A DNA stretch of 64,000 nucleotides from Lewinellaceae bacterium (lineage in GTDB: Bacteria > Bacteroidota > Bacteroidia > Chitinophagales > Saprospiraceae), in contig JADJWX010000002.1 in the NCBI GenBank assembly GCA_016716135.1, positions 682,001 through 746,000 on the forward strand, given 5' to 3'. A program made the translations under genes and the position numbers. A model generated the notes under the pieces. That model saw only the letters and a program-made list of their open reading frames with translations, did not search any database and was not told the DNA's origin. Below, in pieces: positions 17,993 to 27,177 of this stretch (its first letter is position 1; each line of letters opens with the position of its first letter).

Positions 17993-20900
17993 TCAATGCG
18001 TCACCAATAGTTTTCGAACAGTCTGCAACCCATCCGCACGCCGCAACTGCACCAACCAAAGCCCCGCCGGCAGCGCCTGCACGTCGAAATTTGCGTTGGT
18101 ATCGGTATCAGATAAACGTTCGTACCCGGCGACCATGCCGCCCGGACTCATTAGCCGCACCTCCACATCCTGCCCCGGCGCTTCAGACAACACCACCCGG
18201 ACAACATCGCTGGCGGGGTTGGGCAGCACCTGAAGGGCCACCGTCCATTCGTTTTCCCGTGTGCCCACGGTATTGCCGAGGTTGAGCACGATGCTGTTTA
18301 GTACGCAACCCTGGGCGTCGGTGATTTTCAACTGGTAGTTGCCGGCGAACAGATTTTGAAGGTTTTGCACATCGGCGAAAAACTGCCCGTTGCGCGTCCA
18401 GTGGAAGGCGTAGGGCGGGGTGCCGCCGCTGATGACAACCGATATGGCGCCAATGCCGGCATTGCCTGCGTCGTTGAGCACTTGTAAAATATTCAGAGCA
18501 AGCGCTTGCGGCTGGTTGATCGTCAGCTGCCTGGTTTGGGAGCAGCCCGCAGCATCGACCACTGTGACGGCGTAGTTGCCGGGGCACAGGCCGGTTGCTT
18601 TGTTGCTTTGCTGCCCATTGCTCCATTTATAGGAAAACGGTGCGTAACCGCCCGTAGCCAATACCGTGGCGGTACCATCGCACCCACCCGCGCAATTCAC
18701 ATCCTCCGACAAAATATTCAACTCCGGATCGTCCAGCACCGTGACGGTGAAACTGCATTGCGCCGCATTGCCGCCCGCATCTTCATACCGGAAAAACTGG
18801 GTGGTCACGCCCTGCGGAAAAGCCGCGCCGCTCGGCAGGCCGCCCAACAGGCTGAGCTGCTGCATATCCACCGTGCAATTGTCCAGTACCACCGGCTGAT
18901 TGTATGCCACCGCCGGCGCGCAGTACGATGTCGTGATGTTGGCCGGGCAACTCAGGGTCGGGGGGATATTGTCGACGGCTTCGATTTGTACCGGCTGCAC
19001 CTGGCTGCAACCATTGGCATCGGTCACGGTAGCCGAATATGCGCCTGCGCACAGGTTCAGGGCGGCATTGCCCGACTGGCCGTTGCTCCAGAAAATCTGG
19101 AAGGGCGGTGTGCCGCCGCCAACGGTCAGGCTGCCGCTGCCGTCGCAAGTGTTGTCGCAGCTGGCCGGATTTTTTACGGCCACGATTTCAAACGAACCGT
19201 GATTCGCACTTTCAATGACAAAAGGCAAAACGGTGGAGCAGCCATAACTGTCGGTCAGGCTTACCGCGTAATTGCCTGTGCACAGGTTGGTGGCCAGAAA
19301 ACCGGTTTGTCCGTTGCTCCAGCGCACCAGGTCGGGCGTTGCTCCTGAAGGGGCAAACACCGCAGAACCGTCGCAAATTCCGGAGCACGCAGCCGGGATC
19401 GGCGTTACGGAGCCCGCAGGCGGTCCGGCCACCTGTACTTCAAAACTGCAAATGGCAGTGTTGCCGCTGGCATCCGTGCAGGAGAAAATCTGGATAGTTT
19501 TCCCGGCAGGGAATACGGACCCGGAGGGCAAGCCCGCAGTCTGTTGAATTTGATTGGGGTTGATCGAGCAGTTGTCGGTTACCGTCGGCTGGACGAATTG
19601 GACGGTGGCGGCACAAGAACCCACGGCGATGTTGGCCGGGCAAACCAGCGTTGGCGCTATGTTGTCGACGACCGTCACGGTAGCCGTGCCGGATTTGCTG
19701 TTGCCGTTCACATCGGTTGCGGTGAGGGTTACGGTGCGCGCGCCAAGTTGGCTGCAATTGAAGGTGGTCGGGTTGATCGTCCAGGAGGCGATGGAGCATT
19801 CAGCGTCGAAGCTGCCGTTGTCAAACAGGGCAGGCGTTACCTGCACACTGCCGTTTGTGCCCAGCGAGGCGGTGGCGTTTTTCAGGATCAACTGGGGTGG
19901 GTTTTGATCGGTGATCACAATTTGCCCGCTTTTGCTTTTGGTGCAGCCCTTGGTGTCCGTCGCGGTTACGGTGTAGGTCCCGGGACCAAGTCCGGTGATC
20001 GCTGCGGTGGTTTTGTTGTTCGACCAGAGGTAGGTGTAGGGCGCCGTGCCGCCCGCCACACCGATCGTCAAAGCACCGTTTGTGGATGTCGGGCAAAGCA
20101 CGTTTTCCTGAAAGGCAATATTCAGGTCTAGCGCACCAGGGCTGGTGATTACCGTACTCAGCACCAGCGTACAACTGGCGCCGTCGGTGACGGTGACGGT
20201 ATAGGCGCCCGGCGCCAGGTTGGAGATGGTTTTGGTTTGGGCATTGGTCGACCAGGCGTAGCTGACCGGGTTTTGGCTGTTGTTCAAATTGACGGTGGCG
20301 GTGCCATTGGCTGCGCCAAAACAGCTGACCGGCGTATTGGAAATTGAGCCGGTGACGGCGCAATTGACAGCGTTTACCTGGGCAGTTTTGATTACGGTGC
20401 AGCCTTTGCTGTCGGTCACGGTTACGCTGTAATTTCCTGGAGCCAAACCTGAAATTACAGCGGTGATTTGCCCCGTGCTCCATTTGACGGAATACGGCGC
20501 CGTGCCGCCGGAGTATGAAACTGTAGCCGTGCCGTTGTTTACACCGAAAATTGTTTGCGGCGTGGAACTGGTATTGGCTACCAAAACCGGTGGCTGATTG
20601 ATGAGCACACTGACGGTGTTGGTGCAGTTCTGGCTGTCGTTGACCGTTACGGTGTACAGTCCGGCGCTAAGCCCGGTGGCCGTGGCCCCGGTTTGCCCGT
20701 TCGACCAGCCGAAGGCGTACTGGCCGCTTCCGCCGCCGGCTATGGCTGTGGCCGAACCGGTTGCTGTGCCGTTGCAGGCCACATGCACGACCGGGCCGAG
20801 TGTGGCCGTAACCGGAGGCGCCTGGGTCACTTCGACACTGTCGACGGCGGTGCAGCCGGTCTGGGTGTTTGTCACCTGGAGGGTATACGTGCCTACGGCA

Positions 20901-23032
20901 TTCACCCGGGGGTACAGGTTGAGGGCGCCGGTAAGTATGTTGCCGTCGTAAGTAGTCCAGAGGTAGGTGTAGCTGCCAATGGTGGACGAGCCAAAACCAC
21001 TCAGCAGGATCGGGGTGTTGTCGCAATTCAGCAGTTGGGGCTCTCCGGCGTAGGCGATTGGCGGCTGGGTATTGTCGAACACTTGTACCGGTATCGCTAC
21101 GGTACAACCACTCGAGGGGTGCGTGGCCACTACCGTGTAGGTGCCGGGCACGGTCACGGCCGGGCTTCTGCCGGTAGCGGTAAATCCGCCCGGACCTGTC
21201 CAGCTAAACGTGGTGCCGGGTGTAAATGCCGTGGCGTTCGGATACGCTACGGGGTTGGCACAGGTGATGGTGGCGTTTGCCGTTAAAACCACCGGGGTTG
21301 CGGAATTAAAACTCACCGAAACACTGACCGATTTGGTACAGCCGTTGGCCGGGTTGGTCGCCACCACCGTATACACCCCCGCTGTGGCTATTGTCGGATT
21401 TTGAACGGTAGACATGTACCCGTTGGGGCCGGTCCACTTGAACGTCAGGCCCGAAGTACTGGTGTTCGCATACAGGGTGGTGCTGGGCATGGCGCAACTC
21501 AGGTTGTTCGCAATTACCGACACATCGGGTTGTACTTTGTTTTGCAAAACGGTGACCGTTGCCGTGGCATTACAGCCGTTTTGGGTGTTGGTTGCCTGCA
21601 AGGTGTAAACGCCCGGCGTGCTAACGCTGACGAGCAAATTATTTGAATAAAAACCGTTTGGCCCCGACCACAGCAGCTGCATGCCGCTTGGCTGCACACT
21701 GCCGGTCAACGTAACCTGCGGCGAAGTACAGGTGATTGGCCCGCTTACGGTAGCCGATACCGTCGGTGGCGTGGTACTGCCGGTAACGGCAATTGTTTTT
21801 GAAACCGAACAACCGTTTTGCGGATTGGTCGTGGTGAGGGTGTACAGCCCGGGGGTGCTAACCTGAACCTGCATGCCCGAGGCGTTGAAATTGCCCGGCC
21901 CGGTCCATTGAAAAACCGCATTGCCAAGGTTCGACCAGCCGAGCAGGAAAGCACTGGGCGATGCGCAGGAAATGGCGCCGCTGACACTGGCCGTTGTTGC
22001 CGGATGCACGGTGTCCAGGGCCACTGTGGCCGTAGCGATGGTAAAACAGCCGGTGATGGTGTCGGTGACCGTCAGTAAATAATTTCCACCGGCCGAAACT
22101 GCCGGCTGCAGCAGGTTGCTTTGAAAACTGTTGGGGCCCTGCCAGCCGTAGGTCGTGTTGAGCGTGTCGATCGTGGCTGCAAGGGCGATGGTGTTCACCG
22201 CGCAAGTGAGGGTGCCCCCGCTTACCAATGCATCGGGCGCCTGGTACAGGCTGCTCACGGTGGTGGCATCGCTGGCGGTGCAGCCGTTGATGGTGTTGGT
22301 GATGGTCAGCACGTAGGTGCCGGTATGGTTTGCCGTAGGAGTAAGGGTGTTGGCGCCGGCACTGATGATGCCGCCATCCTCGGCTGTCCATAACTGGCTG
22401 TATTGGGGCCCGGTGGATCCGCTGCCCTGGAGTTGGATGGCGGCATTGGAACACAACACCGTCATCGGCACGCCGGCATTGGCGGTCGGCGGGGTCAGGT
22501 TTTGAGTGATATTGGCGCTCAGGCCGGCCGTGCAGCCGTTGGCATCGGTCAGGAACAGCGTGTAGGAGCCGGCTGCCAGCGGGCTTGCCGTCGGGCCGGT
22601 ATCGCCATTGCTCCAGCCGTACTGGTAGGGTAGGGTGCCGCCGGAAGCTGCCGCAGTAAGCATGCCGAAAGGTTGCAGGCAGCTGATGTGTTGGATAAAC
22701 GTGAGTGCGACGGTTAAAGCCGGGGGCTCGTTGACAACCAGGTCTGTTAAAACGGTTTCTTCGTTGTTGGCGTCGATAACCGTCACGGCATAGGTTCCGG
22801 CCGGTACCTCCGTCAGGTCCTGCTCTTTTTGCCCGTTACTCCAAAAAAAAGTGAACGGTGCCTGCCCTTGAACGGCCAGATAAATGGCGCCATCGGATTC
22901 GCCGTGGCAGGAAACATGGTTGATGGATTCAATTTCTACTGTAGGGGATTGATCGGATGTGTGGAATGGCCTCTCGGCAGACAGGTTCTGCAAAAAGCAA
23001 AAACCCAACAGGATGGTTAAAAAAATGCGCAT
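17993..23032 (-). CDS. Giant extracellular repeat protein with SprB/HYR-like domains and T9SS sorting domain
   Basis: This is a 1679-residue protein from ATG 23032 (MRIFLTILLGFCFLQNLSAE, a signal peptide); nine further upstream codons are unlikely. The body is an array of Ig-like units: SprB-like repeats with the W-SNG-T--A-GLSAGTYTVTVTD pattern, about eight PKD/Ig-like units built on V-G-I/L-TC and WTGPNGF, and two HYR-like domains (TLVCPANIAVGSC and TLSCPANITTSYC) with FPAG and CSF motifs. The last 80 residues, beginning near LQVLPNPASD and ending RKLLVTH, are a type A sorting domain for the type IX secretion system. Expected to be exported through T9SS and anchored or released at the surface; SprB itself is the Flavobacterium gliding adhesin. 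Adhesion is the likely role. Confidence 0.9.
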   Translation of the reverse strand: MRIFLTILLGFCFLQNLSAERPFHTSDQSPTVEIESINHVSCHGESDGAIYLAVQGQAPFTFFWSNGQKEQDLTEVPAGTYAVTVIDANNEETVLTDLVVNEPPALTVALTFIQHISCLQPFGMLTAAASGGTLPYQYGWSNGDTGPTASPLAAGSYTLFLTDANGCTAGLSANITQNLTPPTANAGVPMTVLCSNAAIQLQGSGSTGPQYSQLWTAEDGGIISAGANTLTPTANHTGTYVLTITNTINGCTASDATTVSSLYQAPDALVSGGTLTCAVNTIALAATIDTLNTTYGWQGPNSFQSNLLQPAVSAGGNYLLTVTDTITGCFTIATATVALDTVHPATTASVSGAISCASPSAFLLGWSNLGNAVFQWTGPGNFNASGMQVQVSTPGLYTLTTTNPQNGCSVSKTIAVTGSTTPPTVSATVSGPITCTSPQVTLTGSVQPSGMQLLWSGPNGFYSNNLLVSVSTPGVYTLQATNTQNGCNATATVTVLQNKVQPDVSVIANNLSCAMPSTTLYANTSTSGLTFKWTGPNGYMSTVQNPTIATAGVYTVVATNPANGCTKSVSVSVSFNSATPVVLTANATITCANPVAYPNATAFTPGTTFSWTGPGGFTATGRSPAVTVPGTYTVVATHPSSGCTVAIPVQVFDNTQPPIAYAGEPQLLNCDNTPILLSGFGSSTIGSYTYLWTTYDGNILTGALNLYPRVNAVGTYTLQVTNTQTGCTAVDSVEVTQAPPVTATLGPVVHVACNGTATGSATAIAGGGSGQYAFGWSNGQTGATATGLSAGLYTVTVNDSQNCTNTVSVLINQPPVLVANTSSTPQTIFGVNNGTATVSYSGGTAPYSVKWSTGQITAVISGLAPGNYSVTVTDSKGCTVIKTAQVNAVNCAVTGSISNTPVSCFGAANGTATVNLNNSQNPVSYAWSTNAQTKTISNLAPGAYTVTVTDGASCTLVLSTVITSPGALDLNIAFQENVLCPTSTNGALTIGVAGGTAPYTYLWSNNKTTAAITGLGPGTYTVTATDTKGCTKSKSGQIVITDQNPPQLILKNATASLGTNGSVQVTPALFDNGSFDAECSIASWTINPTTFNCSQLGARTVTLTATDVNGNSKSGTATVTVVDNIAPTLVCPANIAVGSCAATVQFVQPTVTDNCSINPNQIQQTAGLPSGSVFPAGKTIQIFSCTDASGNTAICSFEVQVAGPPAGSVTPIPAACSGICDGSAVFAPSGATPDLVRWSNGQTGFLATNLCTGNYAVSLTDSYGCSTVLPFVIESANHGSFEIVAVKNPASCDNTCDGSGSLTVGGGTPPFQIFWSNGQSGNAALNLCAGAYSATVTDANGCSQVQPVQIEAVDNIPPTLSCPANITTSYCAPAVAYNQPVVLDNCTVDMQQLSLLGGLPSGAAFPQGVTTQFFRYEDAGGNAAQCSFTVTVLDDPELNILSEDVNCAGGCDGTATVLATGGYAPFSYKWSNGQQSNKATGLCPGNYAVTVVDAAGCSQTRQLTINQPQALALNILQVLNDAGNAGIGAISVVISGGTPPYAFHWTRNGQFFADVQNLQNLFAGNYQLKITDAQGCVLNSIVLNLGNTVGTRENEWTVALQVLPNPASDVVRVVLSEAPGQDVEVRLMSPGGMVAGYERLSDTDTNANFDVQALPAGLWLVQLRRADGLQTVRKLLVTH

Positions 23033-23150
23033 GTGCGGAGTGTAGATTTTAGAAAACACTGAATTTCAGCTCACATGGTAAATTCCATGCCCGAAATCCG
23101 GGTTTTCTTAAGCCCCCGTTAAGCGCACATTAAAATCGCATTAAACCCGC

Positions 23151-25193
23151 CTATTTGGCTTTTAATTCCACAGCCAGCGCCTCCACCGTGCGCCCGCTTT
23201 TCTTCGCCGTGCCGCACCATTTGCCGTTTTTGGCCTTGGCCAGGGTTTTTCGCCCTTTCAGGCGGGCAGCGTACACAATGTCGTATTTCCCGGCGTCGCT
23301 GCCTTCCAGGCTCAGGGCAAAACCGATGATGCGCCGCCGTTTGTTTGTTGTGCCGATAAAAGCGCCGCCTGTGCGGCTTTCGACAATGCCGTCCGTGGAG
23401 GTGTTCACCTGGCAATACAGGCTGAGTTTGGCGGATGCCGGTTTTAAATTGAGACTGAAACCGAGAACTCGTTTAACCGGCTTGAAATCGGCGCCCACCA
23501 GTACACCCGGTTTCAGGATCACCGCCGCGCCCGATTGAAACTGTACGGTGCCTTCCAGGGCCACAACAGCACTGCTCGCCGCCGGTTGGGCTGCTTTTTT
23601 GGCGTTTTCGACGGCCAGCCCGGCATCGATCCGGCCATAGCCATACAAGGTGCTGTGTCCATTGGCATCGTAGGCGCCGTTCGTTTTGTCGATCTGGACG
23701 CAGGATTTCCGGATGATTTCCTTGACATCGGCCGGGCTCAGGTCGGGGTTGACGGCGAGCATCAACGCGACCACGCCGGCCATGCCCGGGCAGGCAGCCG
23801 AGGTGCCGCCGAAGCTGTTGACGTAATTGTCGGCGGTGTAGCCGGCTGGTCCCTGCCGGTCGGTGGTGCGCAGGCCTTCGCTCAGCGGCGCCGGGTGCTG
23901 AAATGCGCGCCAGCCGTAATCGGCGCTGGGGAAACTTACCCAGATTGCCTTGCCGAAGTCGCTGTACACACAGCGTTTTCCGGTGTCGTTGCAGGCTGCC
24001 ACGGCGATGACGCCGGGATAGCTGGCATAGCCGTCGTTGGCGGTGTCTTCGTTGCCATTGCCTGCGGCAAACAGGATGACGGCGCCCTTGCCGTTGCGGC
24101 CTTTTTTCAGGACATATTCCATGGCCAGGCGGGTGCTGTCGGGCAGGCCGGTGAAGCGGTTGTGCACCGAATCCATGGGGTTCCACCATTCGCCGTCGGT
24201 TGGGCCCCAGGAGCAGGAGACTACATCGGCGCCGTGGTCGGCGGCCCAAACGAAGGCATTGGCTTCGGCCATGCTGCCCAGGCCGCTGCGCAGGCGGATG
24301 GGCATGAGCTGGGCTTCGGGCGCCGTGCCGGAAGCGCCACCGGGCAGTCCGGCGGCACAAGCCACGCCGGCACAGGCGGTGCCGTGGTTGTCGTCGTCCA
24401 TTTGTGGGCTGGGGTCCTTGCTGTTTTGGGTGGCGTCGAGCGGGTGCACGATACGGCCGGCAAATTCAGGGTGACTGAGGTCGATGCCGTCGTCGATCAC
24501 GGCGATAGTCATGCCTTTGCCCCGGCTGTACCCCCAGGCTTTTTCGATGTTGATGTGTTCATTTACGGCTTTTCCGTTGATTGTGGTTTGGGCCAGATGC
24601 CATTGCAGGGCATGCACGCCCTTGAAGCGGCGTTCCTGCACAATTTCGGGGTGGCAGTATTCCACCTGTTTTTCTTCGAGCAGTTTTTCGGCGATGTTGA
24701 ACACCTCCAGACCTGTACCTTCCGAGGCTTCCACGAAGTAGGCGTTGGCGGCAAAAGGCAGCTTGCTCTTGACCTTGAGCTGGTATTTTTCAATGACGGC
24801 CAGACAATCTTTTTCCGGCGTTTTGTCGTGAAATTTGACAAAGAAATTCTCGGTGTACAGCATCACCTCGCCGCTGTCGGCATCCTGGAGCACACGGCCG
24901 GCAAAGCGGATGCTTTCATCCTGTTTGAGCGTAGCCCGGGCGGCGTCGCGCTGGCGGGTGCTGCCACCGGTAGATTCCAGGGCGCCGTCCTTGGATTCGA
25001 CGCGGCGCACGGTGATGCCCGCTTCCGGGAAAGCCGCCACCTCTTTGGTTTCGTCTATGATTTCGCGACTGCCGCGGTTGAGTGCGGCTTTGCCTATTTC
25101 TTTGTTGCCTTTGGTGCGGATGGCGACCATGTCGGGGCTTTCGACCAGTTTGATGGTTTTGCCTTTTTTACCACCGAATTTTACTTTGTACAT
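23151..25193 (-). CDS. Subtilase-family (S8) serine protease without signal peptide
   Basis: This 680-residue protein has an N-terminal region of about 220 residues, then an intact subtilisin domain: AVIDDGID with Asp234, DDNHGTACAG with His270, the oxyanion Asn in AAGNGNED (Asn379) and GGTSAACPG with Ser465. The C-terminal 150 residues after IDAGLAVENAKK are beta-rich and unrecognised. There is no signal peptide or T9SS domain, which is unusual for the family and suggests either a cytoplasmic protease or a non-classical route. The closest co-oriented large gene is the adhesin downstream. Compare the degenerate subtilase at 34904-36400, which has lost these residues. Confidence 0.9.
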   Translation of the reverse strand: MYKVKFGGKKGKTIKLVESPDMVAIRTKGNKEIGKAALNRGSREIIDETKEVAAFPEAGITVRRVESKDGALESTGGSTRQRDAARATLKQDESIRFAGRVLQDADSGEVMLYTENFFVKFHDKTPEKDCLAVIEKYQLKVKSKLPFAANAYFVEASEGTGLEVFNIAEKLLEEKQVEYCHPEIVQERRFKGVHALQWHLAQTTINGKAVNEHINIEKAWGYSRGKGMTIAVIDDGIDLSHPEFAGRIVHPLDATQNSKDPSPQMDDDNHGTACAGVACAAGLPGGASGTAPEAQLMPIRLRSGLGSMAEANAFVWAADHGADVVSCSWGPTDGEWWNPMDSVHNRFTGLPDSTRLAMEYVLKKGRNGKGAVILFAAGNGNEDTANDGYASYPGVIAVAACNDTGKRCVYSDFGKAIWVSFPSADYGWRAFQHPAPLSEGLRTTDRQGPAGYTADNYVNSFGGTSAACPGMAGVVALMLAVNPDLSPADVKEIIRKSCVQIDKTNGAYDANGHSTLYGYGRIDAGLAVENAKKAAQPAASSAVVALEGTVQFQSGAAVILKPGVLVGADFKPVKRVLGFSLNLKPASAKLSLYCQVNTSTDGIVESRTGGAFIGTTNKRRRIIGFALSLEGSDAGKYDIVYAARLKGRKTLAKAKNGKWCGTAKKSGRTVEALAVELKAK

Positions 25194-25298
25194 AGTTCAA
25201 TTTTGGATTTAGGTTGGACGGTATAGGATGATCGGTTTTTGGCGATGTGCTGATAGTAACGGACACGCCTGCCGATAAGTTTTTGCTTGTTTGAAAAA

Positions 25299-25995
25299 TT
25301 AAAACACGACGCCAAGCATCAGTCCAATATTAAGCATTTTACCGTTATTCAGGATAGCAGTATCCACAAACGGTGTCAACGCATATTCAACCATCGGTTC
25401 CAGCACTATTGTTTTGCCGGAAAACGCGCTGGCCTGGTATCCAATGCCGGCGTTCAGGGAAAAAACATAGTCCTTCGGGGCAAACAATTTGGTGTCCATC
25501 AATGCATACCCATCGGTCGCTCCGCATTCGTACAGGTTCGCTTTTTCGCTGGATGTCAATAGAATGCGTTTTGGAGGCCAAGGTCCGAAAAAAAGGTGGT
25601 TTCGGCCCCCGGTCAGGTTCAGCCTGAGGTTTATTGGGATGCTGAGGTACACCGCCGTGACGGCTATATCGAAATAGGAATTATACAGGTTGGTTCCTCC
25701 GATCATGGGTAAAATCGCAGGGGAACAATGGCGAATAATCGACTTGTTTGAGCCGAATCAACTGCATGCCAAGCCCGGATTTGAGTTGTAACCTCGAATG
25801 CAGGTTGAGGTAAAAATCGCCGTTCAGGGCAAGCCCGGTAGCAAAGTCCGAATCGGCAACAGCATTGTTGTTTACTTTTTGAGCGGTGATCTGGGGCGTC
25901 AAACTAACTCCAACATAAAACTTCCGGTCGTTCTTTTGCGCGTGAGCAGTTGCAAGAAAAACGAAGGAAACGAGTACCAGGATGGTTTTTTTCAT
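25299..25995 (-). CDS. Outer-membrane beta-barrel protein, broken by a one-base frameshift
   Basis: Two frames make one porin-family protein of about 231 residues. It starts at ATG 25995 with a signal peptide (MKKTILVLVSFVFLATAHAQ) and alternating strands such as FYVGVSLTPQITAQ; the second half, ending MLNIGLMLGVVF, has the terminal-Phe beta strand typical of outer-membrane barrels. The frame changes near 25711-25714, an A4 run on the plus strand (T4 in the gene); removing one T gives a continuous join (PCD-LPMIGGTNLYNSYF). This may be a real mutation or an assembly error. Function beyond an OMP_b-brl-type barrel is unknown. Confidence 0.7.
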
Positions 25996-26080
25996 AAACA
26001 AACGGTTGGGTGCTATTTCTGAAATTATAAAAAGTTGGTGCATTCTATTCGCCAGGAGTTGTATTTCATGCCGCTGAATT

Positions 26081-26611
26081 TTATAGAAAAAATGCCTCCG
26101 GGTATTCAACCATCCCATGCACGCCATCCAGGCCGTTTTCAGTTAAGGCAAGCACCATGCAATGCTCCTCCGGCACCTCAAAAGGAAGTGTTATCCCGTA
26201 TTTACGCGTGGGCTCGTAGCCAAACCGGGGGTAATAATCGGCGTGGCCGAGTAAAATGATCGACTGAAAACCCAACGCCTTTGCCCGTTTGTGGGCTTCC
26301 AGAATCAATTTCCCCCCGACGCCTTTTCGCTGGAAGGCCGGTTTTACCGAAACCGGGGCCAGCGCCAGCGATTCAAAAACCTGGTCCCCGTTTTTTATCG
26401 TTATCCGGGTCAGTAAAATATGGCCGATGACTTCATGATCGTATTCGGCAACGAGGGAAAGTTCGGGCACAAAGGCCGGCGATTTGCGCAAGCGCTCCAC
26501 GAGGAATTGTTCGTCGTGATCGCTGAATTCCATGGTTTTGAAGGCTTCTTCAACGACTTGAAAAACAGCGGCATGATCTTCAGGATTTTCTACGCGTATG
26601 GTTATTTTCAT
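26081..26611 (-). CDS. GNAT-family N-acetyltransferase
   Basis: This 176-residue protein from ATG 26611 (MKITIRVENPEDH) shows the GNAT fold: acceptor-side N-terminus, a central beta strand LALAPVSVKPAFQ followed by the acetyl-CoA pyrophosphate loop RKGVGGKLI (Q/R-x-x-G-x-G/A pattern), and the YPRFGYEP segment seen in the YhbS-type subgroup. Ten in-frame codons upstream of the chosen start are poor. The acceptor substrate is unknown. No clear operon partners. Confidence 0.9.
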   Translation of the reverse strand: MKITIRVENPEDHAAVFQVVEEAFKTMEFSDHDEQFLVERLRKSPAFVPELSLVAEYDHEVIGHILLTRITIKNGDQVFESLALAPVSVKPAFQRKGVGGKLILEAHKRAKALGFQSIILLGHADYYPRFGYEPTRKYGITLPFEVPEEHCMVLALTENGLDGVHGMVEYPEAFFL

Positions 26612-26642
26612 AGAGTTGATTTGAACGTTAAATGCCCCCAAT

Positions 26643-26815
26643 CGGAATCAAATCCGCGAAAATCCGTGTTTTCGCCGCAGGCGAATCCGCCTCATCCGCG
26701 TTCTAACTCCTCTACGTCGGGGAACCGCAATTGGATTTCCGGGTGCACAGTGCCGGAACGTGGATGCCACGGATTCGCCTTCGGCGAAACGCTGATGAAC
26801 GCGGATTTGATTCCG
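26643..26815. repeat. Foldback intergenic repeat with 16-bp perfect inverted ends
   Basis: CGGAATCAAATCCGCG (26643-26658) is the exact reverse complement of CGCGGATTTGATTCCG (26800-26815), and partial pairing extends about 15 bases outward on both sides. Inside are two related small hairpins, TTCGCCGCAGGCGAA and TTCGCCTTCGGCGAA, with flanking ATCCGCGTT/AACGCGGAT-like pieces, giving a near-palindromic unit. It fills the 26612-26856 gap, which has no gene. It looks like a dispersed intergenic repeat of the REP/MITE kind. Confidence 0.65.
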
Positions 26816-26856
26816 CTGGGTGCAATTTTCAACTTAATGACAAAACATAGTTTATG

Positions 26857-27174
26857 TTACTCACAAATCTCACCCAGCCACTGCTGGTCAATTTTCCCCA
26901 GTTCACCGATGTGGAACACGGCACCGACCGGGCAGCCGTTGGACCCGGTGGCATTGACCAGGTAGCGGTAGTCGAAACCGAAATCGATCGGTTCGCCGAG
27001 TAGTTGCTTTACCCTTGCCGTGTCGGCGCCAATGGGCAGCAGGTCCACCACTTTTTGCAAGCTTTCGCGGTCCTGGTGTTGGCGGTAATGCGCGCCGTAT
27101 TTTTCCAGCCGGTGTGTAGCGCAGGAAGTAAGGAGGAGTGCGGTAAAAAGTGCGAGTAGGGTTGAACGTGGCAT
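26857..27174 (-). CDS. Small OmlA/BamE-like lipoprotein
   Basis: This is a 105-residue protein with a lipoprotein signal (LLLTSC lipobox, Cys18). The segment DLLPIGADTARVKQLLGEP is typical of the SmpA/OmlA (BamE) fold, where a strand-helix pair precedes L-G-x-P. It is shorter than many members. It starts three bases after the stop of the GH13 gene, so the two are probably translated together. Anchored in a membrane leaflet facing the periplasm; its partner is unknown. Confidence 0.7.
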   Translation of the reverse strand: MPRSTLLALFTALLLTSCATHRLEKYGAHYRQHQDRESLQKVVDLLPIGADTARVKQLLGEPIDFGFDYRYLVNATGSNGCPVGAVFHIGELGKIDQQWLGEICE

Positions 27175-27177
27175 ACT

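Noticed and set aside
23535..25226. 563-codon open frame on the plus strand opposite the subtilase
   Set aside because: The minus-strand frame has an intact catalytic triad; the plus frame is a codon-bias shadow rich in Gly, Ala and Val.
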